Shown one piece after another: positions 19,253-28,277 of a stretch of 64,000 nt of DNA. The DNA is from Blastomonas sp. (GTDB lineage Bacteria; Pseudomonadota; Alphaproteobacteria; Sphingomonadales; Sphingomonadaceae). The stretch is from positions 1 through 64,000 of the forward strand of contig NZ_JAUCZC010000022.1 in NCBI RefSeq assembly GCF_030373265.1, given 5' to 3'. The notes below the pieces were generated by a model. That model was not told where the DNA came from, did no database searches, and was given only the letters and a program-made list of their open reading frames with translations. A program made the translations under genes and the position numbers. Every line of letters starts with the position of its first letter. The first letter of the stretch is position 1.

Positions 19253-20659
19253 ATGTTACCTGAAATCGTCATCATCGGCCGGCCCAATGTCGGCAAGTCC
19301 ACCCTGTTCAACCGTCTGGTCGGCAAGAAGCTGGCGCTGGTCGACGACCAGCCCGGCGTCACGCGCGACCGACGGCTGGGCAAGGCGGAGCTGCTCGGCC
19401 TGCACTTCCAGATCGTCGACACCGCAGGCTATGAGGACGAGGACCCCGAAACGCTTCCGGGCCGGATGCGCAAGCAGACCGAGCAGGCCGTCGCCACGGC
19501 GCGCGCGGCGCTGTTCGTGTTCGATGCGCGCGCCGGGATCACCCCGCTCGACGAGGAAATCGCGCGCTGGCTGCGCACCACCCGCACCCCGATCATCCTG
19601 ATGGGCAACAAGGCCGAGGGCCGCGCCGCCGAGCCGGGCCTGATGGAAGCCTATTCGTTGGGGCTGGGCGAACCGATCGCGTTCAGCGCCGAGCACGGGG
19701 TGGGCCTGGCCGAGCTGTTCGACGAATTGCGCCCGCTGATCGAGGACTGGGACGAGGGCAATGGCGACGACACCCAGATGCCGGCGGTCAACCTCGATGC
19801 CGAATCGGTCGACGAAAGCGCACTCGAGGCCGCACCGCTGCAGCTCGCCATCGTCGGGCGCCCCAATGCGGGCAAATCCACGCTGATCAACACCATCCTG
19901 GGCGAGGACCGCCTGATCACCGGACCGGAGGCGGGCATTACCCGCGATTCGATCGCGATCGACTGGTCCTGGAACCCTGCCGACGGCGCGCCCTCGCGTC
20001 CGGTGCGGCTGATCGACACCGCCGGGATGCGCAAAAAGGCCAAGGTGGTCGACAAGCTCGAAAAGCTCTCGGTCGCCGATGCCAAGCGTGCGATCGACTA
20101 TGCCGAGGTCGTCGTGCTGCTGCTCGATGCGACCCGGGGGCTCGAGCTGCAGGAGCTCAAGATCGCGGACAACGTCATCAAGGAAGGCCGCGCGCTGATC
20201 ATCGCGATCAACAAATGGGATGTCGCCGAGGACGCCTCGAGCCTGTTCAACGGCATCAAGGCCGCGCTCGACGAGGGGCTGGCGCAGCTCAAGGGCGTTC
20301 CGGTGCTCACCATATCGGGCATTACCGGCAAGGGCATCGATGTGCTGCTCAAGGTGGCGTTCGAAACCCGCACCGCATGGTCGCGCCGTGTGTCCACCGG
20401 CAAGCTCAACCGCTGGTTCGAAATGGCGGTCGAGACCAATCCGCCGCCCGCGCCCGGCGGCAAGCGGATCAAGCTGCGCTACATCACCCAGGCCAAGGTG
20501 CGCCCGCCGGGTTTCATCATTTTCGGAACGCGGGTCGAAGAATTGCCCGAAAGCTATTCGCGCTACCTGATCAACAGTCTGCGGCGCGATCTCGACTTCG
20601 GTGCGGTGCCGGTGCGGCTGACGTATCGTGCGCCCAAGAACCCGTTTGCCAAGGATTAG
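19253..20659 (+). CDS. der: GTPase Der (EngA), ribosome assembly
   Basis: A 468-residue double GTPase needed for 50S subunit maturation. The first G domain has GRPNVGKS (9-16), DTAGY and an NKAEG in place of the usual NKxD. The second has GRPNAGKS (about 201-208), LIDTAGMRKKAKV and NKWD. A KH-like domain closes the protein (KLRYITQAKVRPPGFIIFG). It is the last gene of yfgM-bamB-der. The start at 19253 matches the family N-terminus, MLPEIVIIGRPNVGKS. A long antisense frame covers it but is only a shadow of the GC-rich codons. Confidence 0.97.
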   Translation: MLPEIVIIGRPNVGKSTLFNRLVGKKLALVDDQPGVTRDRRLGKAELLGLHFQIVDTAGYEDEDPETLPGRMRKQTEQAVATARAALFVFDARAGITPLDEEIARWLRTTRTPIILMGNKAEGRAAEPGLMEAYSLGLGEPIAFSAEHGVGLAELFDELRPLIEDWDEGNGDDTQMPAVNLDAESVDESALEAAPLQLAIVGRPNAGKSTLINTILGEDRLITGPEAGITRDSIAIDWSWNPADGAPSRPVRLIDTAGMRKKAKVVDKLEKLSVADAKRAIDYAEVVVLLLDATRGLELQELKIADNVIKEGRALIIAINKWDVAEDASSLFNGIKAALDEGLAQLKGVPVLTISGITGKGIDVLLKVAFETRTAWSRRVSTGKLNRWFEMAVETNPPPAPGGKRIKLRYITQAKVRPPGFIIFGTRVEELPESYSRYLINSLRRDLDFGAVPVRLTYRAPKNPFAKD

Positions 20660-20791
20660 GCACAAACCGCTTCAAAATGGCTGTATTACGCGGAATATTT
20701 CATCCGCTTCTCTTGCGGTGCAAGACTTCGTTTACCATTGCGGGCGTAATTTGAACCCTGAGTGCTTTGGGGCACGCCGGGAGATTGCATC

Positions 20792-21241
20792 ATGTCCTAT
20801 CTGGAGGCACCGTTGATCAACTGGTCGACCTTCGCCGACACGCGGGCCACGCTGGGGACCGATTTTGTCCGGATCCTGGGCTATTTTCGCGAAGACGGTA
20901 CCAAGTCGGTCGATACGATCGAAGCCGCGATGCGTGAGCGGAGCGCGGCGAAGCTGGTGCTGCCCGCGCATACGCTGAAGGGCGAATCGTGGCAGTTCGG
21001 TGCCGAGCAGCTGGCCATGCTGGCTGAGAAGATCGAGACGACCGCGCGGCACTGCGTCGAGACCCAGCAGGAGCCCGACGAGCTGCTCGAGGATATCGTC
21101 GGCCTGCGCGATATGTTCCAACAGTCGCTGGCGGCGTTGGAGAAAGAGGCCAATCCGCTGGTCGAGCGGCGCAGCTTCGGCCGCCGCAGCGCCACTGCCG
21201 GTGCCGTCATGGGCACCCAGCGCAGCTTCGGGCGCGGCTGA
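20792..21241 (+). CDS. Hpt domain phosphotransfer protein
   Basis: A 149-residue protein with a single histidine phosphotransfer domain; H60 in PAHTLKGES is the phosphoacceptor. The four-helix bundle spans residues 15-120, and a basic serine/arginine tail (SFGRRSATAGAV) follows. Such proteins relay phosphate between hybrid kinases and response regulators. No partner kinase adjoins, so its circuit is unknown. The ATG at 20792 has GGGAG about 9 nt upstream; the longer frame from 20762 is less likely. Confidence 0.85.
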   Translation: MSYLEAPLINWSTFADTRATLGTDFVRILGYFREDGTKSVDTIEAAMRERSAAKLVLPAHTLKGESWQFGAEQLAMLAEKIETTARHCVETQQEPDELLEDIVGLRDMFQQSLAALEKEANPLVERRSFGRRSATAGAVMGTQRSFGRG

Positions 21242-21316
21242 CCCGGACGCGGTCCACCGTGCATTCCACCGCACCGGTATCTTGACCGGACCGCCTTGCA
21301 GTCATATCTGGGCGGC

Positions 21317-21838
21317 ATGGCTATCCGTCCCATCCTTGAAGTGCCCGATCCGCGGTTGAAGACCGTTTCCACCCGTGTGGAGACGTTCGACGACGATCTG
21401 CGCACACTCGTCGCGGACATGTTCGAGACGATGTACGACGCGCCGGGCATCGGCCTGGCCGCGATCCAGATCGGCGTGCCCAAGCGCGTGCTGGTGATCG
21501 ACCTGCAGCACGAGGGCGAGGATGGCGAGCCGGTGCGCACTCCGCAGGTGTTCATCAACCCCGAAATCCTCGATCCATCGGACGAGCATACGCTCTACAA
21601 CGAGGGCTGCCTTTCGGTGCCCGACCAGTATGCCGAGGTCGAGCGCCCCTCGACGATCCGCGCGCGTTGGCAGGACCTCGACGGCAAGGTCCATGAAGAG
21701 CCGATGGACGGCCTGATGGCAACCTGCCTGCAGCATGAGATGGACCACCTCGAAGGCGTGCTGTTCATCGACCACCTTTCGCGCCTCAAGCGCCAGATGG
21801 TGCTGAAGAAGCTCGAGAAGCTGCGCAAGGCGGCTTGA
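21317..21838 (+). CDS. def: Peptide deformylase
   Basis: A 173-residue metalloenzyme that removes the formyl group from new proteins. The three class motifs are present: [10 protein letters not shown] (45-54), EGCLSVP with the metal-binding cysteine, and QHEMDHLEG with the two histidines and the catalytic glutamate. The ATG at 21317 gives the typical start [14 protein letters not shown]; upstream sequence matches no strong ribosome site. No fmt gene follows, since the repeats of family A come next. The protein is cytoplasmic and essential in most bacteria. Confidence 0.96.
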   Translation: MAIRPILEVPDPRLKTVSTRVETFDDDLRTLVADMFETMYDAPGIGLAAIQIGVPKRVLVIDLQHEGEDGEPVRTPQVFINPEILDPSDEHTLYNEGCLSVPDQYAEVERPSTIRARWQDLDGKVHEEPMDGLMATCLQHEMDHLEGVLFIDHLSRLKRQMVLKKLEKLRKAA

Positions 21839-21870
21839 GCGGCCTGCGTTTTCACAGATTGAATTAAATC

Positions 21871-22085
21871 GTCACCCCCGCGCAGGCGGGGGTCCCGCTT
21901 CTGCGCCGAGCCTCGCCAAAGCGGGATTCCCGCTTTCGCGGGAATGACGGGGATTTGAGCCTACCGGTCCCCTGCGAAGGCAGGGGCCCATCTCCTGACG
22001 TCGCGACCAGATGCACCATCCGGAGGTGAACCCCGCCTTCGCGGGGGAGCGCAGATGGGGTCGGCAGTTGTCCCCAGCGCGAAGG
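21871..22085 (+). repeat. Extragenic palindrome, family A copy 2 with extension
   Basis: The core 21871-21949 (GTCACCCCCGCGCAGGCGGG to GGGAATGACG) is close to the copy at 3001. It is followed to about 22085 by more small palindromes (CCTGCGAAGGCAGG, CCCGCCTTCGCGGGG). It fills most of the gap between def and rmuC, in which I see nothing else. Confidence 0.8.
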
Positions 22086-22163
22086 CGTTGCCCCATTGCC
22101 AAGCCACTGCCTGCGCTTTAAGTTCGCTTTTCGTTCTCACATTCCAGATCGGAAAGTACCAGC

Positions 22164-23675
22164 ATGGACCCCGTGGTCGCCGTCTTTATCGTTATCGCCC
22201 TGGTCATTGGTCTTGCCATCGGCTGGTGGCTGGGCGGCAAGCCGGTCGCCGAGGCGCGCACCGCGCGCGAAGGGGCACAGGCTGCGCTCAAGGACCTGCA
22301 GGATCAGTTCAACGCCGCGATCCGCGATCTGGCGGGCGCGAGCGAGCGCGCCAAGCTCGCCGACGACCTGTTGCTGCGGCTCGAGGCTGTGCGGACCGAT
22401 AACGCCGCACTTTCGGGCCAGCTTGCCGCTGCCGCCGAGCGCGCGCGCCAGGCTGATGATCTCGCCGTCCGGCTCGACACGCTGCGCGCCGACCACGCTG
22501 CGGCTGCGCGCGAACTTGCGGCGATGAAGGCCGACGCCGCCAACCACGAAAAGCAGGTCCGCCAGCTGGTCGAGGCGCGCGAGCAATTGACCCAGCAGTT
22601 CGGCGAGGTCGGCAACAAATTGCTCGGCGAGGCGCAGAAGGCGTTTCTCGAGCGCGCCGACCAGCGCTTCATTCAGTCCGAAGAGCGGCACGAGGAAAAG
22701 ATCAAGACGTTGCTCGCGCCGGTGGGCGAGCGGCTCAAGGAGTATCGCGAGCAGGTCGACAAGATCGAGCAGTCGCGCACCGAGGCCTATGGCGACCTCA
22801 AGGGGCTGATGGACCAGATGCGCAGCGGGCAGCAACAGGTGCGCGACGAGACCGCGCGGCTGGTCAACAGCTTGCGCAACGCCCCCAAGGCGCGCGGGCG
22901 CTGGGGTGAGCAGCAGCTGCGCAACGTGCTCGAAAACTGCGGTCTGGCCGAGCACACCGACTTCCTGATGGAGGTCAGCATCGAGACCGATGACGGCGTG
23001 CGGATGCGCCCCGATGCCGTGATCCGCATTCCCGGCGGCCGCTCGCTGATCGTCGATGCCAAGGTTTCGCTCAACGATTACCAGGACGCGTTCGAGGCGG
23101 GGGACGATCTCGCCAAGTCGACCAGCATGGCGCGGCACTGCCAGTCGATGAAGAACCACGTCAATCTGCTCGGCGGCAAGGCGTACCAGACCCAGTTCGG
23201 CGACGCGCCCGACTACGTCATCATGTTCGTGCCTGGAGAGCATTTCCTGTCCGCCGCGCTCGACCATGATTCGACGCTGTGGGACTTCGCCTTCTCGCGC
23301 AAGGTGCTGATCGCGACGCCGACTAACCTGGTGGCGATCGCGCGCACCGTCTCGAGCGTCTGGCAGCAGGAAGCGCTCGCCAAGAACGCGCGCGAGATCG
23401 CCGATCTGGGCAAGGAAATGCACGAGCGCCTCGCCAAGGCGGCCGAGGACCTCAAGAAGGTCGGCGCCAATCTGGGCAAGGCGGTGTCCGCTTATAACGG
23501 CTTCGCCAACAGCTTCGAGGGCCGCCTGATGGTCACCGGCCGCAAGTTCGAGAAGCTCAACATCGAGACCGGCAAGCGCGAACTCGAACCGATCGCCGAA
23601 ATCGAGGCGCTGCCAAGATATGGCGATACCGCGCTGGCCGATGCGGTTGAGGAAATGAAGGACGCAGCCGAGTAA
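22164..23675 (+). CDS. rmuC: DNA recombination protein RmuC
   Basis: A 503-residue RmuC protein, reported to limit sequence inversions in E. coli. An N-terminal membrane anchor (FIVIALVIGLAIGWWLGG, about residues 8-25) is followed by a long coiled coil to about residue 200. A nuclease-like PD-(D/E)xK core then follows (KARGRWGEQQLRNVLENCGL, RSLIVDAKVSLNDYQDAFEA, YVIMFVPGEHFL). The D and the K of IVDAKV probably form part of the active site. It is monocistronic between two repeat-filled gaps. Confidence 0.93.
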   Translation: MDPVVAVFIVIALVIGLAIGWWLGGKPVAEARTAREGAQAALKDLQDQFNAAIRDLAGASERAKLADDLLLRLEAVRTDNAALSGQLAAAAERARQADDLAVRLDTLRADHAAAARELAAMKADAANHEKQVRQLVEAREQLTQQFGEVGNKLLGEAQKAFLERADQRFIQSEERHEEKIKTLLAPVGERLKEYREQVDKIEQSRTEAYGDLKGLMDQMRSGQQQVRDETARLVNSLRNAPKARGRWGEQQLRNVLENCGLAEHTDFLMEVSIETDDGVRMRPDAVIRIPGGRSLIVDAKVSLNDYQDAFEAGDDLAKSTSMARHCQSMKNHVNLLGGKAYQTQFGDAPDYVIMFVPGEHFLSAALDHDSTLWDFAFSRKVLIATPTNLVAIARTVSSVWQQEALAKNAREIADLGKEMHERLAKAAEDLKKVGANLGKAVSAYNGFANSFEGRLMVTGRKFEKLNIETGKRELEPIAEIEALPRYGDTALADAVEEMKDAAE

Positions 23676-23698
23676 CTGCGCCAGCGCGAGCCTCCACC

Positions 23699-23780
23699 GT
23701 CATCCCGGACTTGATCCGGGACCCAGAGCGGGATCGTTCACGCGTTCGACCCTGCGCCCCGGGTCAAGCCCGGGGTGACG
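23699..23780 (+). repeat. Extragenic palindrome, variant of family A
   Basis: CGTCATCCCGGACTTGATCC at the left end and GGGTCAAGCCCGGGGTGACG at the right end, each arm containing its own hairpin (CCCGGACTTGATCCGGG, CCCGGGTCAAGCCCGGG). It directly follows rmuC and precedes a family B copy. Confidence 0.75.
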
Positions 23781-23802
23781 AATAATGAGGGCGATGCAAT
23801 CC

Positions 23803-23966
23803 AAATCCTCCCCCAGCTTGCTGGGGGAGGGGGACCGCCCGCGTAGCGGGGGGTGGAGGGGATGCGGGATCGTGCTGTCCATCGATCGTAGTGCCATCCC
23901 GCTTCCCCTCCACCACCGACCTGTGGTCGGCGGTCCCCCTCCCCGAGACGAGCTCGGGGAGGATTT
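23803..23966 (+). repeat. Palindromic repeat family B copy 1
   Basis: Starts AAATCCTCCCCC and ends GGGGAGGATTTT, with the inner GGGGGACCGCCCG and its complement CGGCGGTCCCCC. Together with the preceding variant repeat it fills the gap between rmuC and the SDR gene. Confidence 0.85.
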
Positions 23967-24069
23967 TCGCGATCAAGGGCTAGCCCGCCACGCACGATGC
24001 GGCGGAGCCAAGCGGCGCGCGGGGCGTTGACGCTTTTCGATCCCCCCACACCCGCTAAGGAATTTCGTG

Positions 24070-25125
24070 ATGAGCAAGACAGCTTTGGTGGCAGGCGTCA
24101 CCGGGATCGGCGGCAGCGCGATTGCGGCGCTTCTGGTCGAGCAGGGTTGGACCGTCTACGGGCTCGCGCGCAGCGGCACCGAGCAGCCGGGGGTCATCCC
24201 GGTGTCTGCCGATCTGCTCGACGCTAAGGGCACGGCAGCGGCGCTCGCTGACATCAATCCAGACGCGGTGTATATCACCACCTGGCTCCGGCAGGAGACC
24301 GAGGCCGAGAACATCCGGGTGAACGCGGCGATGGTGCGCAATCTTCTCGCCGGTTTGCCGAAGGGGCCGCGGCATGTCGCGTTGGTCACCGGGCTCAAGC
24401 ACTATCTCGGCCCGTTCGAGGCCTATGGCAAAGGCTCGCTGCCACAGACGCCGTTTCGCGAGGAACAGGGGCGGCTCGATATCGAGAACTTCTATTATGC
24501 GCAGGAGGACGAGCTGTTCGCGGCCGCCGAGCGCGACGGCTTCAGCTGGAGCGTCCACCGCCCGCATACCGTGATCGGCAAGGCGCTGGGCAATGCGATG
24601 AACATGGGCACGACGTTGGCGGTTTATGCGACCTTGTGCCGCGAGACCGGGCGGCCGTTCACCTTTCCCGGCTCGGCAGCGCAATGGCGCAGCCTGACCG
24701 ACATGACCGACGCCGGCCAGCTCGCGCAGCAGCTGTTATGGGCCACCGAAACCCCGGCAGCGCACGACCAGGCGTTCAATATCGTCAACGGCGATATCTT
24801 CCGCTGGGAATGGATGTGGGGTCGGATCGCCGAATGGTTCGGGCTGCAAGCCGCACCCTTCGACGGCACCGAGCGCCCGCTGGCGCAGCAGATGGCCGAT
24901 GATAGCGCTGTGTGGCGGCAGATCGCCGAGCGCGAGCAATTGGTTGAACCCGATCTCGCGCGGCTGGCGTCGCCCTGGCACACCGATGCGGATCTGGGCC
25001 GCCCGATCGAGGTGGTCACCGATGTGTCGAAGAGCCGGCGGATGGGCTTTGCCGCCTATCAGCCGACCGACGATGCGTTCTTTGCGCTGTTCGAGCAGCT
25101 GCGGGCCGAGCGCATCATCCCCTGA
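24070..25125 (+). CDS. SDR family reductase, progesterone 5-beta-reductase-like
   Basis: A 351-residue extended short-chain dehydrogenase. The cofactor loop is GVTGIGGSA, a variant of GxxGxxG. The motif HVALVTGLKHYLGPFEAYGK contains the unusual lysine that marks the progesterone 5-beta-reductase/iridoid synthase-like group, and NFYYAQEDELF supplies the tyrosine of that group. VHRPHTVIG, TFPGSAAQWRSLTDMTDA and QAFNIVNGDIFRWEWMWG are also typical. These enzymes reduce enones with NADPH; the bacterial substrate is unknown. The ATG at 24070 is preferred over a GTG at 24067. Confidence 0.85.
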   Translation: MSKTALVAGVTGIGGSAIAALLVEQGWTVYGLARSGTEQPGVIPVSADLLDAKGTAAALADINPDAVYITTWLRQETEAENIRVNAAMVRNLLAGLPKGPRHVALVTGLKHYLGPFEAYGKGSLPQTPFREEQGRLDIENFYYAQEDELFAAAERDGFSWSVHRPHTVIGKALGNAMNMGTTLAVYATLCRETGRPFTFPGSAAQWRSLTDMTDAGQLAQQLLWATETPAAHDQAFNIVNGDIFRWEWMWGRIAEWFGLQAAPFDGTERPLAQQMADDSAVWRQIAEREQLVEPDLARLASPWHTDADLGRPIEVVTDVSKSRRMGFAAYQPTDDAFFALFEQLRAERIIP

Positions 25126-25152
25126 CGGCGCGCGGCAGGCGCGCGGGTCAGG

Positions 25153-25470
25153 TCATTTGCCGGTGAACTTCTTCGCGAAGCCCATGATGTCGTTCATCGG
25201 GTTGCCGTCGCCGTCGCGGTCGAGAAAGCCGGTGACCTTCTTCAGCGCGTCCTCACCGCCGACCTGCGCCAGCAGATCGTTGAGCTTGTCCATCGGCAGT
25301 CCGGTCGATTGCGCGGCGGTGGTGACGGTGTCGCCGGGCTGGGGGGCGGCCTGGCCCAACGCGGCCATCGCCGATTGCACCTGTGCTTCGCTCAGGCCCA
25401 CTTGGCGGGCGAGCGCTGCGATCTTGTCGGTGCCGCCCAGTTGGCCGACGATGTTGTTGAGGAAATCCAT
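25153..25470 (-). CDS. Small DUF937-like protein with a calcium-binding-type loop
   Basis: A 105-residue, helical, acidic protein. MDFLNNIVGQLGG and the alternating DKIAALARQVGL/QVQSAMAALGQ helices resemble DUF937. The C-terminus has DRDGDGNPMND, which looks like an EF-hand or dockerin-like calcium loop. No signal peptide is seen. It is common in sphingomonads as a hypothetical protein, from memory of such genomes. It has AGGAG about 11 nt upstream of the ATG at 25470. The function is unknown. Confidence 0.7.
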   Translation of the reverse strand: MDFLNNIVGQLGGTDKIAALARQVGLSEAQVQSAMAALGQAAPQPGDTVTTAAQSTGLPMDKLNDLLAQVGGEDALKKVTGFLDRDGDGNPMNDIMGFAKKFTGK

Positions 25471-25598
25471 TGGTGCCTGCTCCTGTCTCGCGCGAATGCC
25501 GAAGAACGTGGCGAGGTTAACATCGGCGACGGCGGTTCGCCATGGGTTTCACCCCGTCAACGGCCCAACATCTGGTAAAATCGCCGCGCTCCAAACGC

Positions 25599-25631
25599 AA
25601 AACGGCCGCTCGCCGGGTGGGCGAACGGCCG
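25599..25631 (-). terminator. Intrinsic terminator of pckA
   Basis: On the minus strand, CGGCCGTTCGCC and GGCGAGCGGCCG form a 12-bp stem with one G-T pair and a 5-nt loop, followed by TTTTG. It begins 29 bp after the pckA stop codon. Confidence 0.85.
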
Positions 25632-25659
25632 ATGATGCTGTGAACCGGTTGTGGTCGGG

Positions 25660-27267
25660 TCAGGCGGCGACGGTCTGGCGCTGCGGGGCGGCGGCGCGGA
25701 CCGCTTCGTCGACATGGTCTTCGAACTGCGCGAAGTTGTCGATGAACTGGCCGACCAGCTTCTGCGCGGTGGCGTCGTAATCCGCCTTGTCCGCCCAGGT
25801 GCCGCGCGGATCCAGGATTGCGCTGTCGACGCCGGGAACGCTCACCGGAACCTCGAAGCCGAAGTTCGGGTCGGTGCGGAACTCGGTGTTGCCCAGGCTG
25901 CCGTCGAGTGCGGCGTTGAGCAGCGCGCGGGTCGCCTTGATCGGCATGCGGTTGCCGACGCCGTACTTGCCGCCGGTCCAGCCGGTGTTGACCAGCCAGC
26001 AGGTGACGTTGCCCTTGGCGATGCGCTCTTTCAGCAGGTTGCCATAGACCGACGGGTGGCGCGGCATGAACGGGGCGCCAAAGCAGGTCGAGAAGGTCGC
26101 CGAAGGTTCGGTCACGCCGATCTCGGTGCCCGCAACGCGGGCGGTATAGCCCGAGAGGAAGTGGTACATCGCCTGCTCGGCGGTCAGCCGCGCGATCGGG
26201 GGCAGCACGCCATAGGCATCGGCGGTGAGGAAGATGATGGTCTTGGGGACGGGGCCCAGATTGTCCGCCGACGCGTTGGGGATGAAGTCGATCGGATACG
26301 AACCGCGGCTGTTTTCGGCCAGCGTGTTGTCGGCGAAATCGAGCTGGCGGGTCTCGGGGTCCATCACCACGTTTTCGAGCACGGTGCCGAACCGCTGGGT
26401 CGTGGCATAGATCTCGGGCTCGGCCTCGGGCGAGAGATTGATCATCTTGGCGTAGCAGCCGCCCTCGAAGTTGAACACCGCGGTGTCCGACCAGCCATGC
26501 TCGTCATCGCCGATCAGCGTGCGGCTGGCATCGGCGCTCAGCGTCGTCTTGCCGGTACCCGACAGGCCGAAGAACACCGCGGTTTCGCCCTCGGGGCTGA
26601 TGTTGGCCGAGCAGTGCATCGGCATCACGCCCTTGGTGGGCAGCAGGTAGTTGAGGATGCCGAACACCGACTTCTTCATTTCGCCGGCATAGGCCGTGCC
26701 GCCGATCAGGATCAGCTTTTCGGTGAGATTGACCGCGATCACGGTTTCGCTGCGCGTGCCGTGCTTCGCCGGATCGGCGCGGAAGCTCGGCAGGTCGATG
26801 ATGGTGTATTCGGGCGCGAAACCGGCAAGCTGTTCAGCCGTCGGGCGCACCAGCAGCGTGCGGATGAACTGGCTGTGCCAGGCGAACTCGTTGATCACGC
26901 GAACGTTGACGCGGTACTCGGGCTGCGATCCGCCGAACAGGTCCTGCACGTAAAGCTGCGGCTTGGTGCCAAGGAACGCGAGGAAATCTTCCTTGAGCGC
27001 GGCGAAGTGCTCAGGCGTCATCGCGACATTGGTCTTGCCCCACCACACCGAGTTTTCGGTCTCGGCATCTCGCACGATGAACTTGTCCGTCGCGCTGCGG
27101 CCGGTGTGCTTGCCGGTCGCTACCACCAGCGCGCCGCCAGCGGCCAGCGAACCCTCGCCATTGCGCAGGGCCTCTTCGACCAGCGCCTCGGTGCCGAGGT
27201 TCCATTTCTGGTTGTCGGTTGCGGTAAAGCCCTGATCGGCAAGCGAAACTTTGGATGTGTTAGCCAC
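25660..27267 (-). CDS. pckA: Phosphoenolpyruvate carboxykinase (ATP)
   Basis: A 535-residue ATP-type PEP carboxykinase that converts oxaloacetate to PEP for gluconeogenesis. The kinase loop is GLSGTGKT (234-241). The metal-binding residues lie in [20 protein letters not shown] and DDEHGWSD, and the substrate arginine lies near [11 protein letters not shown]. It starts with GTG at 27267; GGGAGAA lies 8 nt upstream. It is divergent from chvI, with about 286 bp between them. In other alphaproteobacteria pckA lies next to chvI-chvG and is controlled by that system; here the arrangement is the same. Confidence 0.96.
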   Translation of the reverse strand: MANTSKVSLADQGFTATDNQKWNLGTEALVEEALRNGEGSLAAGGALVVATGKHTGRSATDKFIVRDAETENSVWWGKTNVAMTPEHFAALKEDFLAFLGTKPQLYVQDLFGGSQPEYRVNVRVINEFAWHSQFIRTLLVRPTAEQLAGFAPEYTIIDLPSFRADPAKHGTRSETVIAVNLTEKLILIGGTAYAGEMKKSVFGILNYLLPTKGVMPMHCSANISPEGETAVFFGLSGTGKTTLSADASRTLIGDDEHGWSDTAVFNFEGGCYAKMINLSPEAEPEIYATTQRFGTVLENVVMDPETRQLDFADNTLAENSRGSYPIDFIPNASADNLGPVPKTIIFLTADAYGVLPPIARLTAEQAMYHFLSGYTARVAGTEIGVTEPSATFSTCFGAPFMPRHPSVYGNLLKERIAKGNVTCWLVNTGWTGGKYGVGNRMPIKATRALLNAALDGSLGNTEFRTDPNFGFEVPVSVPGVDSAILDPRGTWADKADYDATAQKLVGQFIDNFAQFEDHVDEAVRAAAPQRQTVAA

Positions 27268-27553
27268 TGGTCATATTCTCCCATGTCGCGGTCGCCGATG
27301 GCTGGGCTTGCGCCCGGGCACCAGCCTCTCTCGATACGAGGCGACTCGCGTTGATCATCTGTAGACTGCAACCGTCCAAGACCACTGGTCGCAGGTCTGT
27401 CAATAGCTGCTACCGGTGTCATAACATGGGTGACCGAATCGCGAGCAAGCCGCTCGCGTGTGCAGCATTGCAGCCGGTTGCACAAAGCGGTTGTCCCTGA
27501 CGCTGCGATATGCGACCGGCAGGCAGGTTGATCGAGGAGGTTCCATCCCTGGC

Positions 27554-28261
27554 ATGGCAGCAGTGATTGCGCTGGTCGATGACGACCGCAACATTCTGAC
27601 ATCTGTATCGATTGCGCTGCAAGCGGAAGGCTTTGTCACGCGCCTGTATTCGGACGGCGAGACCGCGCTGAAGGCGATCGTCGAAACGCCGCCGGATCTG
27701 TGCCTGTTCGATATCAAGATGCCGCGCATGGACGGGCTGGAGCTGCTGCGCCGGGTGCGCGAGCACAGCGCGGTTCCGGTGATCTTCCTGACATCCAAGG
27801 ACGAGGAGCTCGACGAGGCGCTGGGCCTGGCGATGGGCGCGGACGACTATATCTCCAAGCCGTTTTCGCAGCGGCTGCTGATCGCGCGGATCAAGGCGAT
27901 CCTGCGCCGCTCGGAGCTGATGCGCACGCCCGATGCGGTGAGCGACGAGCCTGTGGCAGACCCCATTGTGCGCGGGCGGCTGGAAATCGATCCGGCGCGG
28001 CACATGGTGAGCTGGGACGGCAGGCGCGTGACGCTGACCGTCACCGAATTCCTGATCCTCGAGGCGCTGGCGGCGCGGCCCGGCGTGGTCAAGAGCCGCA
28101 ACCAGCTGATGGATGCGGCCTATCAGGACGACGTCTATGTCGATGACCGCACCATCGACAGCCATATCAAACGGCTGCGGCGCAAGTTCCGCGAAGTCGA
28201 CTCCGAATTTTCCGCAATCGATACCCTGTATGGCGCCGGCTACCGTTTCTCGGGCGAGTAA
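27554..28261 (+). CDS. chvI: ChvI-type response regulator
   Basis: A 235-residue OmpR-family regulator. The receiver domain has the phosphoacceptor D53 in [11 protein letters not shown], plus the [20 protein letters not shown] and KPFS motifs. The C-terminal winged helix ends in YGAGYRF. It pairs with ChvG directly downstream, and the pair controls envelope, acid and metabolic genes in alphaproteobacteria. The start at 27554 ([11 protein letters not shown]) is preferred over the longer frame from 27458. The Shine-Dalgarno-like GAGGAGG lies a little far upstream at 27535, so a GTG at 27563 is also possible. Confidence 0.9.
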   Translation: MAAVIALVDDDRNILTSVSIALQAEGFVTRLYSDGETALKAIVETPPDLCLFDIKMPRMDGLELLRRVREHSAVPVIFLTSKDEELDEALGLAMGADDYISKPFSQRLLIARIKAILRRSELMRTPDAVSDEPVADPIVRGRLEIDPARHMVSWDGRRVTLTVTEFLILEALAARPGVVKSRNQLMDAAYQDDVYVDDRTIDSHIKRLRRKFREVDSEFSAIDTLYGAGYRFSGE

Positions 28262-28277
28262 CCCGCTCGCGCAGCCG

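Noticed and set aside
19256-20665. Open frame of 469 codons opposite der
   Set aside because: The opposite strand encodes Der with all GTPase motifs; the antisense frame is open only because of GC-rich third positions.
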